Source of the DNA: Dioscorea cayenensis subsp. rotundata
Lineage: Eukaryota > Streptophyta > Magnoliopsida > Dioscoreales > Dioscoreaceae
Length of the DNA: 64,000 bases
NCBI RefSeq assembly: GCF_009730915.1
Contig: NC_052474.1
Span: 5,429,501-5,493,500 of the forward strand
Direction of reading: 5' to 3'
In this document: positions 29,329 to 40,864 of the stretch, piece by piece
Numbering within the stretch: the stretch's first letter is position 1
Layout: each line of letters opens with the position of its first letter
Notes under the pieces: generated by a model
Told to the model about the DNA's origin: nothing
The model's input: the letters and a program-made list of their open reading frames with translations, nothing else
Database searches by the model: none
Program-made: the position numbers and the translations under genes

Positions 29329-30377
29329 AGGACCACCCGGCATGCTCTTTTTCCCAACCAAGCCTCGCTTGTATGGTATGTGGACACCATGTTCCCCGCA
29401 ACATGTCCCTTCCGAATGTCGATGGCCTCGTACAAGGGACGGTCCCTTCGACTTCGAATCACTCGTCGCGCTAACCCATTTTTTTCGACGCTTTTGGATG
29501 TGACGTCGAACCCTATGCCACCACCGCAAGTGTGCGACGGGTTGATTGTCTTGATTCCGAAAAGTATTTTTTTGTTATACTCTTTTTGACGATGAAGGCG
29601 CAACGACAACCATCGGCAAAGATATTCCACGATCACCCGATGTTTTTTTCGCTCTTTTATGAAATTGAAGTCAAAATTCCTTTTGATTGCATGATTTCGA
29701 AGTACATCCCTGAAATGTTCGACACCGTCAAAACGTTGTCCAATATCCAACGACAAAGACTTTCGTAATGATCTGACGAGGAAGGAAGACATCCCACACC
29801 GTCAGGGTCACCATGGGGATGAATGGGAGCACTCGCAGAATCTGAATTCCTGCCAACACTTCAGTCAAATAAAAAGATCAATATGTTAAGCGGAGAATAT
29901 AATGTTTAAGTGATAATGACAATATTTAAACGTTAAATTAAATACTTAAGCATTTAACTAATAACGTAAACGACTAGTACAATATGTTAAACAATGACGT
30001 GACATATTTACACAATAATGACCCCTGCATAACCGGAATAATTAAAAAGAAAAGGAACTTACAACGAGTAAACCTCGCTTTTCATTAGGATTCGGCAATG
30101 GCACATTTTTCTCGCTCTCGACGACAAGATCAACTACAGAGACATTTGAAGATGGAGTGGACGTGACACATCCACTGGAAGTCAACATCGCTTTTCTATC
30201 AGGGCAAACCGCTTTTATATCCATCCGGTGTGATGAACTTAACCCCGACAAGAGAAACTTTCGAGACCCCATCGCTCACATATCTCACCTAACACCAACT
30301 CCCAAGAAGTCCGAAAGAGTGAACATTAGCACCCTTCCCTCCCCGTTGAATCTAGCAATACCACAAAAACTCTCCAT
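29317..30377 (-). pseudogene. MULE transposase, N-terminal part only
   Basis: Exon 1 (30063-30377) starts MESFCGIARFNGEGRVL, the usual entry of plant MuDR-type proteins, but has in-frame stops. The intron (about 29856-30062) is rich in TTTAA motifs. Exon 2 (about 29317-29855) holds the MuDR DNA-binding region: LSLDIGQRFDGVEHFRDVLR, HAIKRNFDFNFIKERKK, IKTINPSHTCGGG and AWLGKRA. Frames alternate in this region (GVHIPYK lies in another frame). The DDE catalytic domain that should follow is missing. Truncated and inactive. Confidence 0.82.
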
Positions 30378-31461
30378 AATATATCGGTCGAAAACCAAAT
30401 CGTATCAAAACCAAATGAAGTGAAGAACAAAAAAAGAAGACGAAGAAGAAGAAGTAGAAGATGTAAAGAACAAACAGCAGTCGAAAGGCAAACAAAAAAA
30501 GTGCATGCATTGTACGATAGAGGTTAGACTAGACGTGATGTGATTGGGCAGTATTTTTTTCCCTCCATCCCAAGGGCAAAAAGGGAAATATATGTCATCT
30601 GTCGCGAGGAAGACATATTATCATCGCTCGAATGAATGTTCTCAACTCAACATGAGTCTCCGTGTAAACGCTCAAGCTTTTTTTATGTTTAAACGGATAC
30701 ATATAGTGTTTAAAAATAATGGTTAACTGCTTTAACTAAAAGTCTATATCATGTAAATAATATGTTATTGTTTAAATCGAATGCTTTCATCGACATCGCG
30801 TTGAAGATGGGTACCTCCCGGGTCATCTGCTTTAAACATCTTTACGTATTTTTCTTAAACACCGTTGTCATTGTTTAAAAGAGTAACTAGAGTATTGTTT
30901 AACTTTTTTTCTATTGTTTACACCGTTGTCATTGTTTAAAGAGTAACTTTTTTTCTTAAACACTCGTTGTCATTGCTTTAAAACATATTTACGTATTTTT
31001 CTATTGTTTACAATGACGTTCTTTTGTTTCCCACATTGTTTGTTTTTTACTAGGTCTATGTTTAAATTTCGTAAGTTCACGATCAAATAAGCTTGTTTCG
31101 TTTTATTTATAAAAGATTTACAAGATTTACAACATTTACAACGTCCGCTCGGACTTTGGACACTCACGACTTGACCCTCGTATAACGAAACAAGTGTCCA
31201 TGACATTCGAACGCTCACGACGGTTGCATAACATGCGCGATCAACTCGAACTCGCATAACGCATAACATTAAAAAAAGGTTAAACAACACATATTCATGA
31301 AAACGACTATTAATCAATGTGTCATGGTCGGACTTAAACGAAGATCCTGATAGTTAAACACGTAAGCGTAATAGTTGTACATCGACGTAATGTTCTTAAA
31401 TGGTAGCAGAAAGTCTCAGTGATAAATATCAACCCCAGTCTTTAAAGGATGTTTCCGATCT

Positions 31462-31668
31462 CCTCCTCTGAGAATCCTCCGCAATCACGAAATACGTGAA
31501 AAATTTCTTTTTCTTACCCAAGTCGAAATGCTCGCTTAATTGCTTGCCCGTCATCCATCATGAAGAATCCTCCGCATTCGTGCAATTATGAGAGCATTTC
31601 GACTCAAGCGAAAAAGATAGTTTAACTTGTTGCGTGATTGCGGCTAAAACGATTCTCAAGATAAGGGA
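31462..31668. repeat. Long imperfect hairpin in MULE subterminal region
   Basis: Arms of about 70 bp: 31464-31535 and the reverse complement of 31590-31664. They share gagaatc, ccgcaatcacg, ctttttc and aagtcgaaatgctc in order, with a ~55-bp loop. Lies about 0.7 kb inside TIR B. Confidence 0.75.
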
Positions 31669-32299
31669 AAAAGGTTCACGAAAACATCCTTTCGAGATAG
31701 AGTGGTCATGTCCATGGGAAAAAGGAGGACGAGGAGGAGGAGGAGGATGATGAGGACGACGAGGAGTGGTCGTCCATGGGGAGGGTTCTTTTCCGGTTAT
31801 TTATGGTGTGAATTCCACAGCGGTCGACTCTTCATATCCGAGAAAAAGTTAAACGCACGATGGCCGACATCGATCGATGAGAACGAACGGTGTTCGGAAA
31901 ATTATGTTACCGTGCATAAATTTTTAATGCCGTCATTAATTCTATGCACGGGATACCATAACCTTGCACACCGCCACGCTGCAATCGCCAAAGAATTCGG
32001 ATCAAAGCGAAAAGATCACCGCTTTTACTGCAGAGACTTTGAGAATTTACACGTTAATATGAATAGTTATACATGTAAAAGATAACGTTAAACGGAGATG
32101 GGAAGTATTACACGGATATGACAATTATTAAACATATTAGTAAAAATATTTAAACGTTAAACCAAGCGTAAAAGTCCCTTCAAAAGGTTGAACATGACGT
32201 GATTTTAGGCTTTCCTTTCCCACCATTTTCGAGCTAAAAATGGGATTTTACAACATGGACCCATTCAGTGAGCGGTAGAGGGTAAAAGGGAAGTTAAAC

Positions 32300-32389
32300 A
32301 CTAACGGAAGGGCTGTCCGGGGTGTGCAAAAGTAAGAGGGGGTTTTTGGGAAGTTTTGAAAATTACGAGGGGTGAACAGTAATTTTCCC
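32300..32389. repeat. MULE terminal inverted repeat B
   Basis: Right end of the element. Read inward on the minus strand it begins gggaaaattactgttcaccc, followed by cccaaaaaccccctcttac. The 9-bp TTTGATTTA target copy is at 32390-32398. The end lies 416 bp upstream of the DENR start codon. Confidence 0.8.
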
Positions 32390-32398
32390 TTTGATTTA

Positions 32399-32804
32399 TA
32401 ATACAATATAATATAATTTTTTAAAAATAATGTCATAAAAAATTTCTTTTTATTCACAATCTCAATTATTTCTATAAAATCCTATTTTAATAATTATAAA
32501 TTATTTATTACAGCTTAATCTATTGGTATAAGGTCTTCTACTTAAGGATGGAATTCTGAATTTAAATCCTTTTAAAAAGGTGGCATACTAAGAAAGTCTA
32601 GGCGCGCACTTGTTTCATTGCTTGTCCATTTTATAAAATATATAAATATTTATAATATTTATTTATTTATTAATTATTAATTACTAAAAAAATTACTCAA
32701 TGTCTACATTATATATATATATATAAAAAAAAACCAATTTTGGTTAAATAAAAAATATAGATATAATTATTGAGATCTCGGAAGAGGTTTCAAGGTCGGT
32801 TTCA
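32399..32804. promoter_or_regulatory. DENR upstream region
   Basis: Only about 400 bp separates the MULE target duplication from the DENR start codon, so this segment must include the DENR 5' UTR and core promoter unless the promoter lies within the MULE end. AT-rich, with TA-rich runs around 32710-32725 but no single convincing TATA box. Confidence 0.45.
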
Positions 32805-35800
32805 ATGGCGGAAAAGCCGCAGCCGGTGCGAGTGCTCTACTGCGGCGTGTGTGGCTTGCCGGCGGAGTACTGTGAATTCGGCCCCGATTTCGAGAAATGC
32901 AAGCCATGGCTTCGCGTCAACGCTGCTGACCTCTACCCCGATCTCCTCAATGGTATCTTTTCGCTATCTCTGCACAAACCCTAACAATTTGCTTATGCTG
33001 GTCTCCTCCTGATTTGGGGTTCAGAGGATAATCAGAAGGATGTGGATAAGGCGGCGGAGCAGCTGCAGTCGGTTGGGATATCCAGCTCTGGTGATGGCGG
33101 TGGCGCTTCCGCTGCTGCTGCTTCAGGTGCGTTGTTGTTCTCGTGGTTAGGGTTTTTCAAATTTTCAATATGTTTATTTAGAGATGAACTTTGTCAAGGT
33201 AGTGGTTGCAGTGATTAGATAAGGATTGTTGATGATTGCTCGTTGTGAAATTGCATTGCTTGTTGTAAAATCTAATTATTAGGTTTGTTTTGATTTGGTA
33301 GACAAGGATTGGGGTTGTTTGTGTTCGATCGATTGGGATGATCCTGATCTTATTGATTAAGGGTTGTCGTGCAGGTGGTACTCTCCTTGTTTTCATACAT
33401 AAATAATGAATTAACATTAAGAGTATGTTCGATGATTATTGTGTAAAATGGTAATCGTTTGGTAAAAGTATGTTTTTTTCCTTTGGTGATAGAATTTGGT
33501 AGTGAATAGATACTATAAGGTTGTGAGGACGATTTGTGGCTGAGTTGGAAAATAATATCTGGTGCGTATTCAAATATACGATGTAAATCATGAATTGGTT
33601 CCCAACTCCATTGCAATGTTTTCTTGGTTTTTGGTTAGAATCAGAGCTCTTGCTGATATGGCTTAATACCATTTTATAGGCATAATTTTCTTGTTATTGT
33701 GAATTCTTAGCAAATATTTGGTAGAATAATGTTAAGTCAATTTTTATAGGCTTCTCTTTTTTGACCTAGCAAGTTGAGATTAGAGGGTTTTTTTGGGTAG
33801 CTAAATTCATTTTCTATCCAAGTTATGAAACTTGATCAGGATTTGTGGAGTGTGATCAGATGATTAATGAAACATGGTAGTCCATGGTTGCACACTTAGT
33901 GCTGGAACAATAGGAACTTTGTCATGGTACCAATTAATTTCATGGATAGCACTGAGAGCCTTTTGCAGAATGGATAGCACACCAAGTGTCCTTGCAAAAG
34001 TGGTTTCCAACCTCAATAACTACCGATGATCAGTCTAGGAGAGATAATCTTCAAATGGTTTTCAGTTTGATAATTTATCGCAAATTTTAGAATCACGCTT
34101 ATTAATTTGGAAATGTAACTATCTGCATGGGTAGGAGGCTCTCTACTGTTTATATCCTGACATGCCATTAGATTTGTAATGTGGTGTGAGAATTTCGCAT
34201 CATTCCCTAATTTCCATAAACGTAATTTTTAAGTTAATATAGATATTAGAATGCATATGCCTTTTCAATTAAAGCATGACCCTTTTTTTTTGTGATGTAT
34301 CCATGACCTCTGTCAGCAGACTCATAAAATACAATGGGCACTGTTTTGATTGGCCTAATCCATCTTCACATAAATCATATCATCCACACAGTCATGCTAG
34401 GTTTGATGGATAATTTTTGGGCTTGAGGCATCTTTTTGCTTTTTCATTGCTTTAATACATTTCCATGTCTTTTCAATTGCAGGAGGCACATCTAAACCTG
34501 AAGAAGTAAAACGCCTTCCTGGTGGTAAGATAAAGAAGAAGGTAAAAACTGTACGCCCATCATTATAGCTCATTAACACGATCAAAGATGAAAGGGCTCT
34601 TTGTATTTGCCTCTGTAGCAAAATAAAATTGATTGATTGGTCCATTATATTAATCATCTCATAACCCACCAAATATGATCATGGTTTGGTAATTTTTAGT
34701 TTGTAAATGGTAGATAATCCAATGAGGTTAGTGCTATCTGAGGAGGCTATTTTCATGTTAACCAGAATCTCAGTCGTTGTGTATTACTTATTGCATGCTT
34801 GCAGTGGTTATTCTACAACATGAACTGAAAACCTTATCCTGCTCAACCACGATGTCAACTTAAGATGGTATGATTACCTGAGACGTTATAATATGCATCT
34901 TACTAGGATCCAATACATAACGCCAAATGTGGTCAGGGTTTGCTTTGTTGGTTATACTACCTCCCTAGTTTGGTCATTTTAAGTTAATGTCCCAACTCTG
35001 TAGCCTACATTCTGCCTTTGTTGGTTACTCTACCTCCCTTACTCTACCTCCCTAGTTTGGTTATTTCAAGTTAACGTCCCAACTTTGCAACTTACTTTCT
35101 GCCTTTTTCTGATACGTGATATTCATTTAACTGTTCTTTTTTTTTTCAGCTTGAATAAACAAATACTTTTGAACTTCCTATTTTATTTTCCCAGGAGAAG
35201 AAGAAGTTGTCGTTGAAAAGATTATTTTATTCTTTTACCTTTTTATTGCATATCAGCTTGAATAAACAAACACTTTTGAAGTGCTTATTTTACTTTTCAC
35301 AGGAGAAACAAGAAGTTGTCATTGAAAAGATTGTCCGAAATAAACGAAAATGCGTCACTGTTGTGAAAGGCCTTGAACTTTTTGGTAAGTGGTTTTAGGA
35401 GAATTATAGCTACTCGTCCAAAGCAATTCAAATAATTGTATGTGCTGGACATCCATGGCTTGGTTATTCAGTGACCCTTTTTATACTATTTAGGTGTTAA
35501 ATTAAGTGACGCATCAAAGAAGCTTGGGAAAAAGTTTGCTACTGGAGCATCTGTTGTTAAGGTGCGGTTGAAATCAGTTCCGAAGTTTGCATTCTCCCAC
35601 ATAGTCAATCAGCTTTTGTGACATCATGATCTGATTTATTTATTGATTTCAGGGCCCAACTGAGAAGGAGCAAATTGATGTCCAAGGAGACATAGCATAT
35701 GATATTGTAGAGTTCCTCACAGAGACATGGCCTGATGTAAGTATTCTCAACTTTATGCTTTCTTCCTTGTCTTATGCATAACTATTGCTTGAAGTTAATT

Positions 35801-36291
35801 TGCTCGGTGAAATCAATAATAATAAAATCATTCACTAGAATTATAAGTTGATCTGAAGCTATTTGTATGGAACTATTACCTGGCTCTGACCACTGTCTAT
35901 TGTAAATGCTATTATTTTAGTTTCTCAAAGAAAAAAAAAAAAAAAAAAAAAAAAAGAACACTAATATTATGATTGTCTTGAACTGAAACAATGTAGCAAG
36001 TCATGTTTATCACTTCCTTTCTGAATGCTGGTGTTCTTTTTATTGTGTTGCCCTCTTGGGACATATTTTTCACTAGTAATGGCATGGAATTGGGCCATCT
36101 GTGCTGAACAGTTCATACTAATTTATTGCCATGTCTACATTTTTCACAATTTTGGTTATGTTTAAATCCAAAACATTTTATGTTCAGTTCATGGCTCAAA
36201 TTAATACTTAAACTTGTTGCTTCTTTTATATCAGGTGCCGGAGACTGCAATTTTCTTTATTGAAGATGGGAAGAAGGTTGCTGCCGCTTGA
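32805..36291 (+). CDS. DENR: DENR (density-regulated protein) translation factor
   Basis: Partner of MCT-1 in a ribosome-binding complex that recycles 40S subunits and supports re-initiation after upstream ORFs. Seven exons: 32805-32952, 33025-33126, 34483-34541, 35303-35384, 35494-35561, 35653-35736 and 36235-36291. They give 199 residues, the normal size. The N-terminus VRVLYCGVCGLPAEYCEF carries the cysteine cluster, then an Ala/Ser/Gly linker. The C-terminal SUI1 (eIF1-like) domain runs from EKQEVVIEKIVRNKRKCVTV through VKLSDASKKLGKKFATGASV to the IDVQGDIAYDIVEFL block, ending FIEDGKKVAAA. All phases join. Exon 4 has a duplicated upstream acceptor (about 35195) that would add 36 residues in frame if used. 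Confidence 0.96.
34945..35105. repeat. ~85-bp tandem duplication in DENR intron 3
   Basis: Segments 34945-35020 and about 35022-35105 share gttggtta-act-cctccc, ctagtttggt-att, aagttaa-gtcccaact and cta-attctgccttt. They are consecutive, diverged direct copies. Confidence 0.8.
35149..35335. repeat. ~108-bp tandem duplication of a DENR acceptor and exon start
   Basis: Both copies run from cagcttgaataaacaaa through a polypyrimidine tract and AG to gagaa-aagaagttgtc-ttgaaaagatt. The first is 35149-35224 and the second 35257-35335. The second copy supplies exon 4. The first keeps an AG acceptor and an open frame through the second. Confidence 0.88.
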
Positions 36292-37257
36292 CCGCTCGTC
36301 ATGAAAATTATATGGTAACAAAATAATTTGTTGAGTAATTGGGGCTCATGGGAGAGCTCACAAGTAATAGATGTGTTTTCTACTGCCCTCAATGATTTAC
36401 GGATCGTATTTATGCACAACCTGTTTATCAATGAATCATTTGGGGGCTGTACAATGAATCATTTTGTAGTTTCTTTTCTGTTAACTTTAGTAATATGTTG
36501 CCTGTTATATGACTTTTACATGTTCCTTGTTATCATTTTGTGCAAGTTTCAGATGTGGAAGGACCCAAGCTCATGGAGATGGTTAATCTTCCCTCTTAAA
36601 TTTTTCCAGTTTTTTGTTCCACTAAGATATCTTTATCATTATGGTGGGTTATGTAAAGGTTGGTCTTTTCTTATCTAAAAACTTATTTTGCAGGCTTCGC
36701 TTGATACTGAATTTGGAAATCTTGAAAATAATTCAGTTATGGATAATTTAAAAAAAAATTAAGAAAAAGAGCTCTCTGATCATTTCAAGGTAGAAGATTG
36801 CTGAAACCTACAAAGAAAAAACATTATAGGGCTTGTGTTTCTGTTGAAATTTCTTATTCCAAAACCTTTGTCTAAATAGTATTTCCAAAATACAGAACCA
36901 AAACTGAAAGCTGTTTCTGACAATTGAAACTAAAAATTGAATTAGAATATTGTATGACTTATACTAACAACGCCTTTTTATTTACAAAGACAAGGATAAA
37001 TGTGATTCACGAATCATTTAATTCACATCTCTAAGAAATAAAATCATTTTAAAACCAAGTACACCAAATAAAATAATGAAAAGAACTTCCTTAAACCGAC
37101 AGCAAAGCAGAGATTTAACAGAAACTATTGAGCTTTCAGAATCAAAATCCAAACTTATCTCCCAATGCAGCGAGAAGGTCTTCAGTTTACCACAGTCACA
37201 CTTGAACAAGTCTTCAATTCAACCAACATTGCACATATCTCTAATAATATGATTTAA
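36292..37257. other. Convergent 3' flanks of DENR and MED9
   Basis: Tail-to-tail spacer that should contain both 3' UTRs. No domain-bearing frame. Confidence 0.6.
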
Positions 37258-40200
37258 TTATTTGCTGCCATCTGGTTTAACAAGATCCTCGACGGAGCTT
37301 CTATATTTGTTAATTAAATCCCTGCCAGATATTTGGTAATTGAGAGAATAGAATCAAAATTTAAGAATGTTGCAACTGTACCCACCACAAAATTCACAAT
37401 GCTGACCTCCTTTGATTCAGTTGCTGAGCAGTTTCCTCGAGTTTCCGCTTCTGTCCCTCAACAGTCTGGTGTTCAGTAGCACCAAAACATGACAAATAAG
37501 AAGTTTCAAGTATTAGCATAGAAAAGATTAAGATGCTTTTCCATAATTCCATGGATTCCCCAGAAAAAACCTCATGATTGCTTTTATACCTCTGAAAGCA
37601 TAAGACTCTTACAGATATACCCTTGTTGATGCATAAAAATGCAGACGTTAAGAATAGCATCTATTTCGTGCAGCAAAAATCTTGATTTTCAAGTTGTATG
37701 CAGATAATTAACCATTTTGTTGGGGTATGTATATGTATGTAATAATGAGATTTTTCAGTCACGTCTATGCAAAAAAAAGGGTAGATTGATTAAATGTTGA
37801 TCAATAAGTAGCCCTGGACCAATAATTGTTGTAACACCTCATATAAAATTAGAAAATCTAGAATGAAGATAATAAACCAACTGCTGAAACTCTTCCGGGT
37901 TGGGGCTAATTTGAATACCTAGACAAGATGCATAATGGTTTCAGAAGCAATCATGTGTATTTGGTGTACCAGCAAAAATAGGAATCGAATATAATTCTTA
38001 TGCACCAAAACACAAAAAGATCAGAGATCATGAACAGTGACAAGGTAGAGCTGCAATTTATCAATAAGATGAAGTAATGAGTAAGTCTATGATGTAGAAC
38101 ATGTGATGATTATGAAGAAGTGATTTACCAACAAGTTTTATGATAGAACTCGTCACTGAAAGTCCAGAAGCCAAAGAGTCAAGTCAGCGTTCATATATAT
38201 ACACATACACCTTTCAAGATAGAGTTTATTGAAGTCATTCCTTTAAGGTAGATTTCAACTGTAAGTCACTGTATACTGAATGCATACAACTAAGAAAGGA
38301 TTGATTCACTTACAATCCCCTTAGCGCTGATGGATCCAGCAATAGAGTTCAGCAGCTGTTGGCACTTCTCAAAATGGTTGGTTAGCTCGTTGACCTATAT
38401 GAACATAAAATCAAAATGAATGATAGGTTTAACGTGGCACAAGCTGAACTTCAGAGACAAAATGCAGAACTGGAGATTCACTTATGCAATATCATGATTA
38501 AAGCCATCAACACTTGTACTTATATTCATATGATTACCATATACAATTCATCATACTTTCTAAAGAGATTCGGAAAAATTATAGATTATACTTCTAGAAT
38601 CCATTGTTTGGTTTCAATCCTCATCAGTGAGAAAGCCCCTTTACTCTTGTTTGTCAACTTTGTCTAGTCCTTCCATGTGTACTTATTTCCTTTATCAAGC
38701 ACTTCTACATTTAAAATTTCTTACAAAATCATATAGATTATTGAATACATTTATATGTTCAGCATGATTCATGAAATCACACACACAGACACACACATGA
38801 GAAAGAGAGATTCTGACCAGAGCTTCAGAATGTTGATCACGAGTTCCACTATCAATTGCCTCTGCTAAACTCTCCACCAACTGAGATAAATTAGCTAATC
38901 AGCAACATCATAAATGGAATTAAAAAGAAAATCTTGCAAAAACACACCCACAATTAATTTAATTTTGACCATAAGTATTTTTTTTTTTTTACCCAGACTA
39001 CTGATGGCAAAAAATGTGAAAAAATTAGAGGATCGTTTGGCATTGTTGCCAATTTGTAATTTTTATTGCCAATTTCATATTTTGGAAACAAAATAGATGA
39101 AAGCATATTTTGCAAGCTGGACACCCTTCTTTTTTTCAGAGATCCGGCGGCCAATCTCATTCCTCCATTGTCAAGGGTTTAGAGCTCGTTTTCCAGCGCC
39201 GACAATATCCCCAAGAGGTGAGATCTCACCTTCATCTTCATGATTTTTGATCCATTTTAATTTGATCTCACTTATTATTTGGGGAAATCAAAATCCTAAT
39301 CCCACCTTCCTTTCTCATAAATATCCAGCGGCCAATCTCATGCCCATTATCAAGGGTTTAGAACTCACTCTCCAGCCCCACCGATCTTCCTGAGAGATGA
39401 GAACTCGTCTGAATTGCCTGATATTGTGTTTTCGATGATAGAGTTTTGTTGTGGGACTTGAGATTTGTGTTGAGGATGGTTTTTGCATGAATACAACCTT
39501 TAATTTTCACGTTGGGTTTTTCATCTTGCTTATATACTACCTTTGTTTTGGAGTGTTTAGTGTTGTTATCTATGATAATTCATGCCTTTTTTAGTTAGGC
39601 CCTAACAAAAAAGGGCATAGAAGTATATGTAGCGAGTTTTTAGTTTATCCTAGATTTTCTTTAAGTCTTTGCATGCATCATCTAATGTAGATCATCAAAT
39701 ATTATCAACATGAATAAATTTTCTATTTTTAAATGATACAACTTATATTAGATATATTTGACCCATACATATAGTACTAGTTGCATATTAATAATTTTAT
39801 TTACTTATACCATTAAGTAAACTAATCTTAAAAAATGATCTTTTATAAATATATATATATACTAAATACAAATTTGAGAAAATGGTTAAAAAACAGTTAC
39901 AATAATTTTGTGCTAACTAAACATATGTTTTGTATTTTAGTTTTTCAAATCGCGCAACTACTTGCATATCTAATGTTTTCGAAAAGTTGACAACATAACA
40001 ACAAAACAGAAGCGAAACAAAAACAAGAAAATAAAAACAATACCAAACAATGCCAAATATTGTGGGAAATTTTTGCTCTAACTTAACTGTCATCTATACT
40101 TTTGCTTGCCATAACAAGTCCAATCACACTGATGATAAACAAAGATTACTCATGGTTCAAACAACTACTCACAAACATCATAACTACATCAATCATGCAA

Positions 40201-40700
40201 AAAAGTACTAAAGGAAACATGGCCGGGTATTTGATGTTTCAATGATGAAGAATTAGTATAGTGATTCCAAAAGTAATTTTTGATACTTAGCTTCTAGTAA
40301 TGAGAATTCTGACAAGAAATCAGCACCTTTTGATAAAAATCAATATTTTTACCTAATTGAGAAATCGCTAAATAGCTTAATAAGAAGTCAATTAACTGAT
40401 ATCGCCCACAACACGCTAAGAAAAAGAGAAAATCTTTAATTAGAATTAACAAGATGGACTCAACCAGACGAATTACTGACCTAAAATCCGGAATTTAAAA
40501 AGACTTAAAGAGGCAACTGAAAATTTGATTTTTAATTCTATCAATCAACCAACAAAGAGAACAAAACCTTCTTCATACTTTCCTATTTCTAATTTTCCGT
40601 CTATCAAGAAAAACCCTAAAACAAAAAACTAGGGTTTGATGTCAAAGTGCATACATGGAGGAGATGGAAGTGAGACGCCAGGGATGGGTGGTGATGGTGT

Positions 40701-40736
<36 letters not shown>

Positions 40737-40819
40737 TGTTGGAGTGCGAGGAGGTCTTGCGACAGCGGCATCGGCGGCGGAACCATCATCCAACTACCTC
40801 CGCCCAACTGGTGCTCCAT
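37258..40819 (-). CDS. MED9: Mediator complex subunit 9
   Basis: Middle-module subunit of Mediator, linking transcription factors to RNA polymerase II. Five exons: 40655-40819, 38818-38880, 38314-38394, 37407-37465 and 37258-37321. They give 143 residues. The start MEHQLGGGSWMMVPPPMP is followed by a tract of 14 glutamines and 4 histidines, then PSLASHFHLLH and the conserved helical core LVESLAEAIDSGTRDQHSEA, VNELTNHFEKCQQLLNSIAG and GQKRKLEETAQQLNQRRDLI, ending in DLVKPDGSK. This layout matches plant MED9. Intron 1 (38881-40654) is 1.8 kb and contains a duplicated segment. A GA/CT microsatellite sits immediately upstream of the start codon, in the probable 5' UTR. Confidence 0.92.
39120..39405. 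repeat. Duplicated ~85-bp segment in MED9 intron 1
   Basis: 39136-39215 and 39325-39405 share cggccaatctcat, tcaagggtttaga-ctc, ccagc-cc and gagatga/ggtgaga. They are direct copies about 190 bp apart. No function apparent. Confidence 0.75.

Positions 40820-40820
<1 letters not shown>

Positions 40821-40860
<40 letters not shown>
40821..40860. repeat. (CT)n microsatellite upstream of MED9
   Basis: About twenty CT dinucleotides directly beside the MED9 start codon. On the gene's sense strand it is a GA repeat in the expected 5' UTR. Confidence 0.95.

Positions 40861-40864
<4 letters not shown>

Larger units (their letters stand above)
22760..32389. mobile_element. Mutator-like element with ULP1 gene, rearranged by inversion
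   Basis: Composite of two pieces of one element. The right piece runs 26142-32389 and ends in a TIR (32300-32389, terminus ...cagtaattttccc). The left piece, 22760-24283, is now inverted and carries the other TIR (24200-24283, terminus ...ggtaatttccac). The 9-bp sequence TTTGATTTA follows the right TIR (32390-32398), and its reverse complement follows the inverted left TIR (24284-24292), as expected for a 9-bp MULE target duplication. The 24293-26135 stretch between the pieces is host DNA carried in the inversion. Cargo: a ULP1-type protease gene split in two, and a transposase truncated before its DDE domain. Rebuilt length would be about 7.8 kb. It resembles Kaonashi-type MULEs. Confidence 0.85.

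Noticed and set aside
31702-32085. 127-residue plus-strand frame in the MULE right arm
   Set aside because: Arg/Met-rich low-complexity start, no domain, and within the transposase upstream region. Probably chance.
32510-32620. Possible SINE-like segment (agcttaatctattggtataagg ... aaatcc)
   Set aside because: Weak A- and B-box resemblance only, with no confirmed ends. Too uncertain to list.
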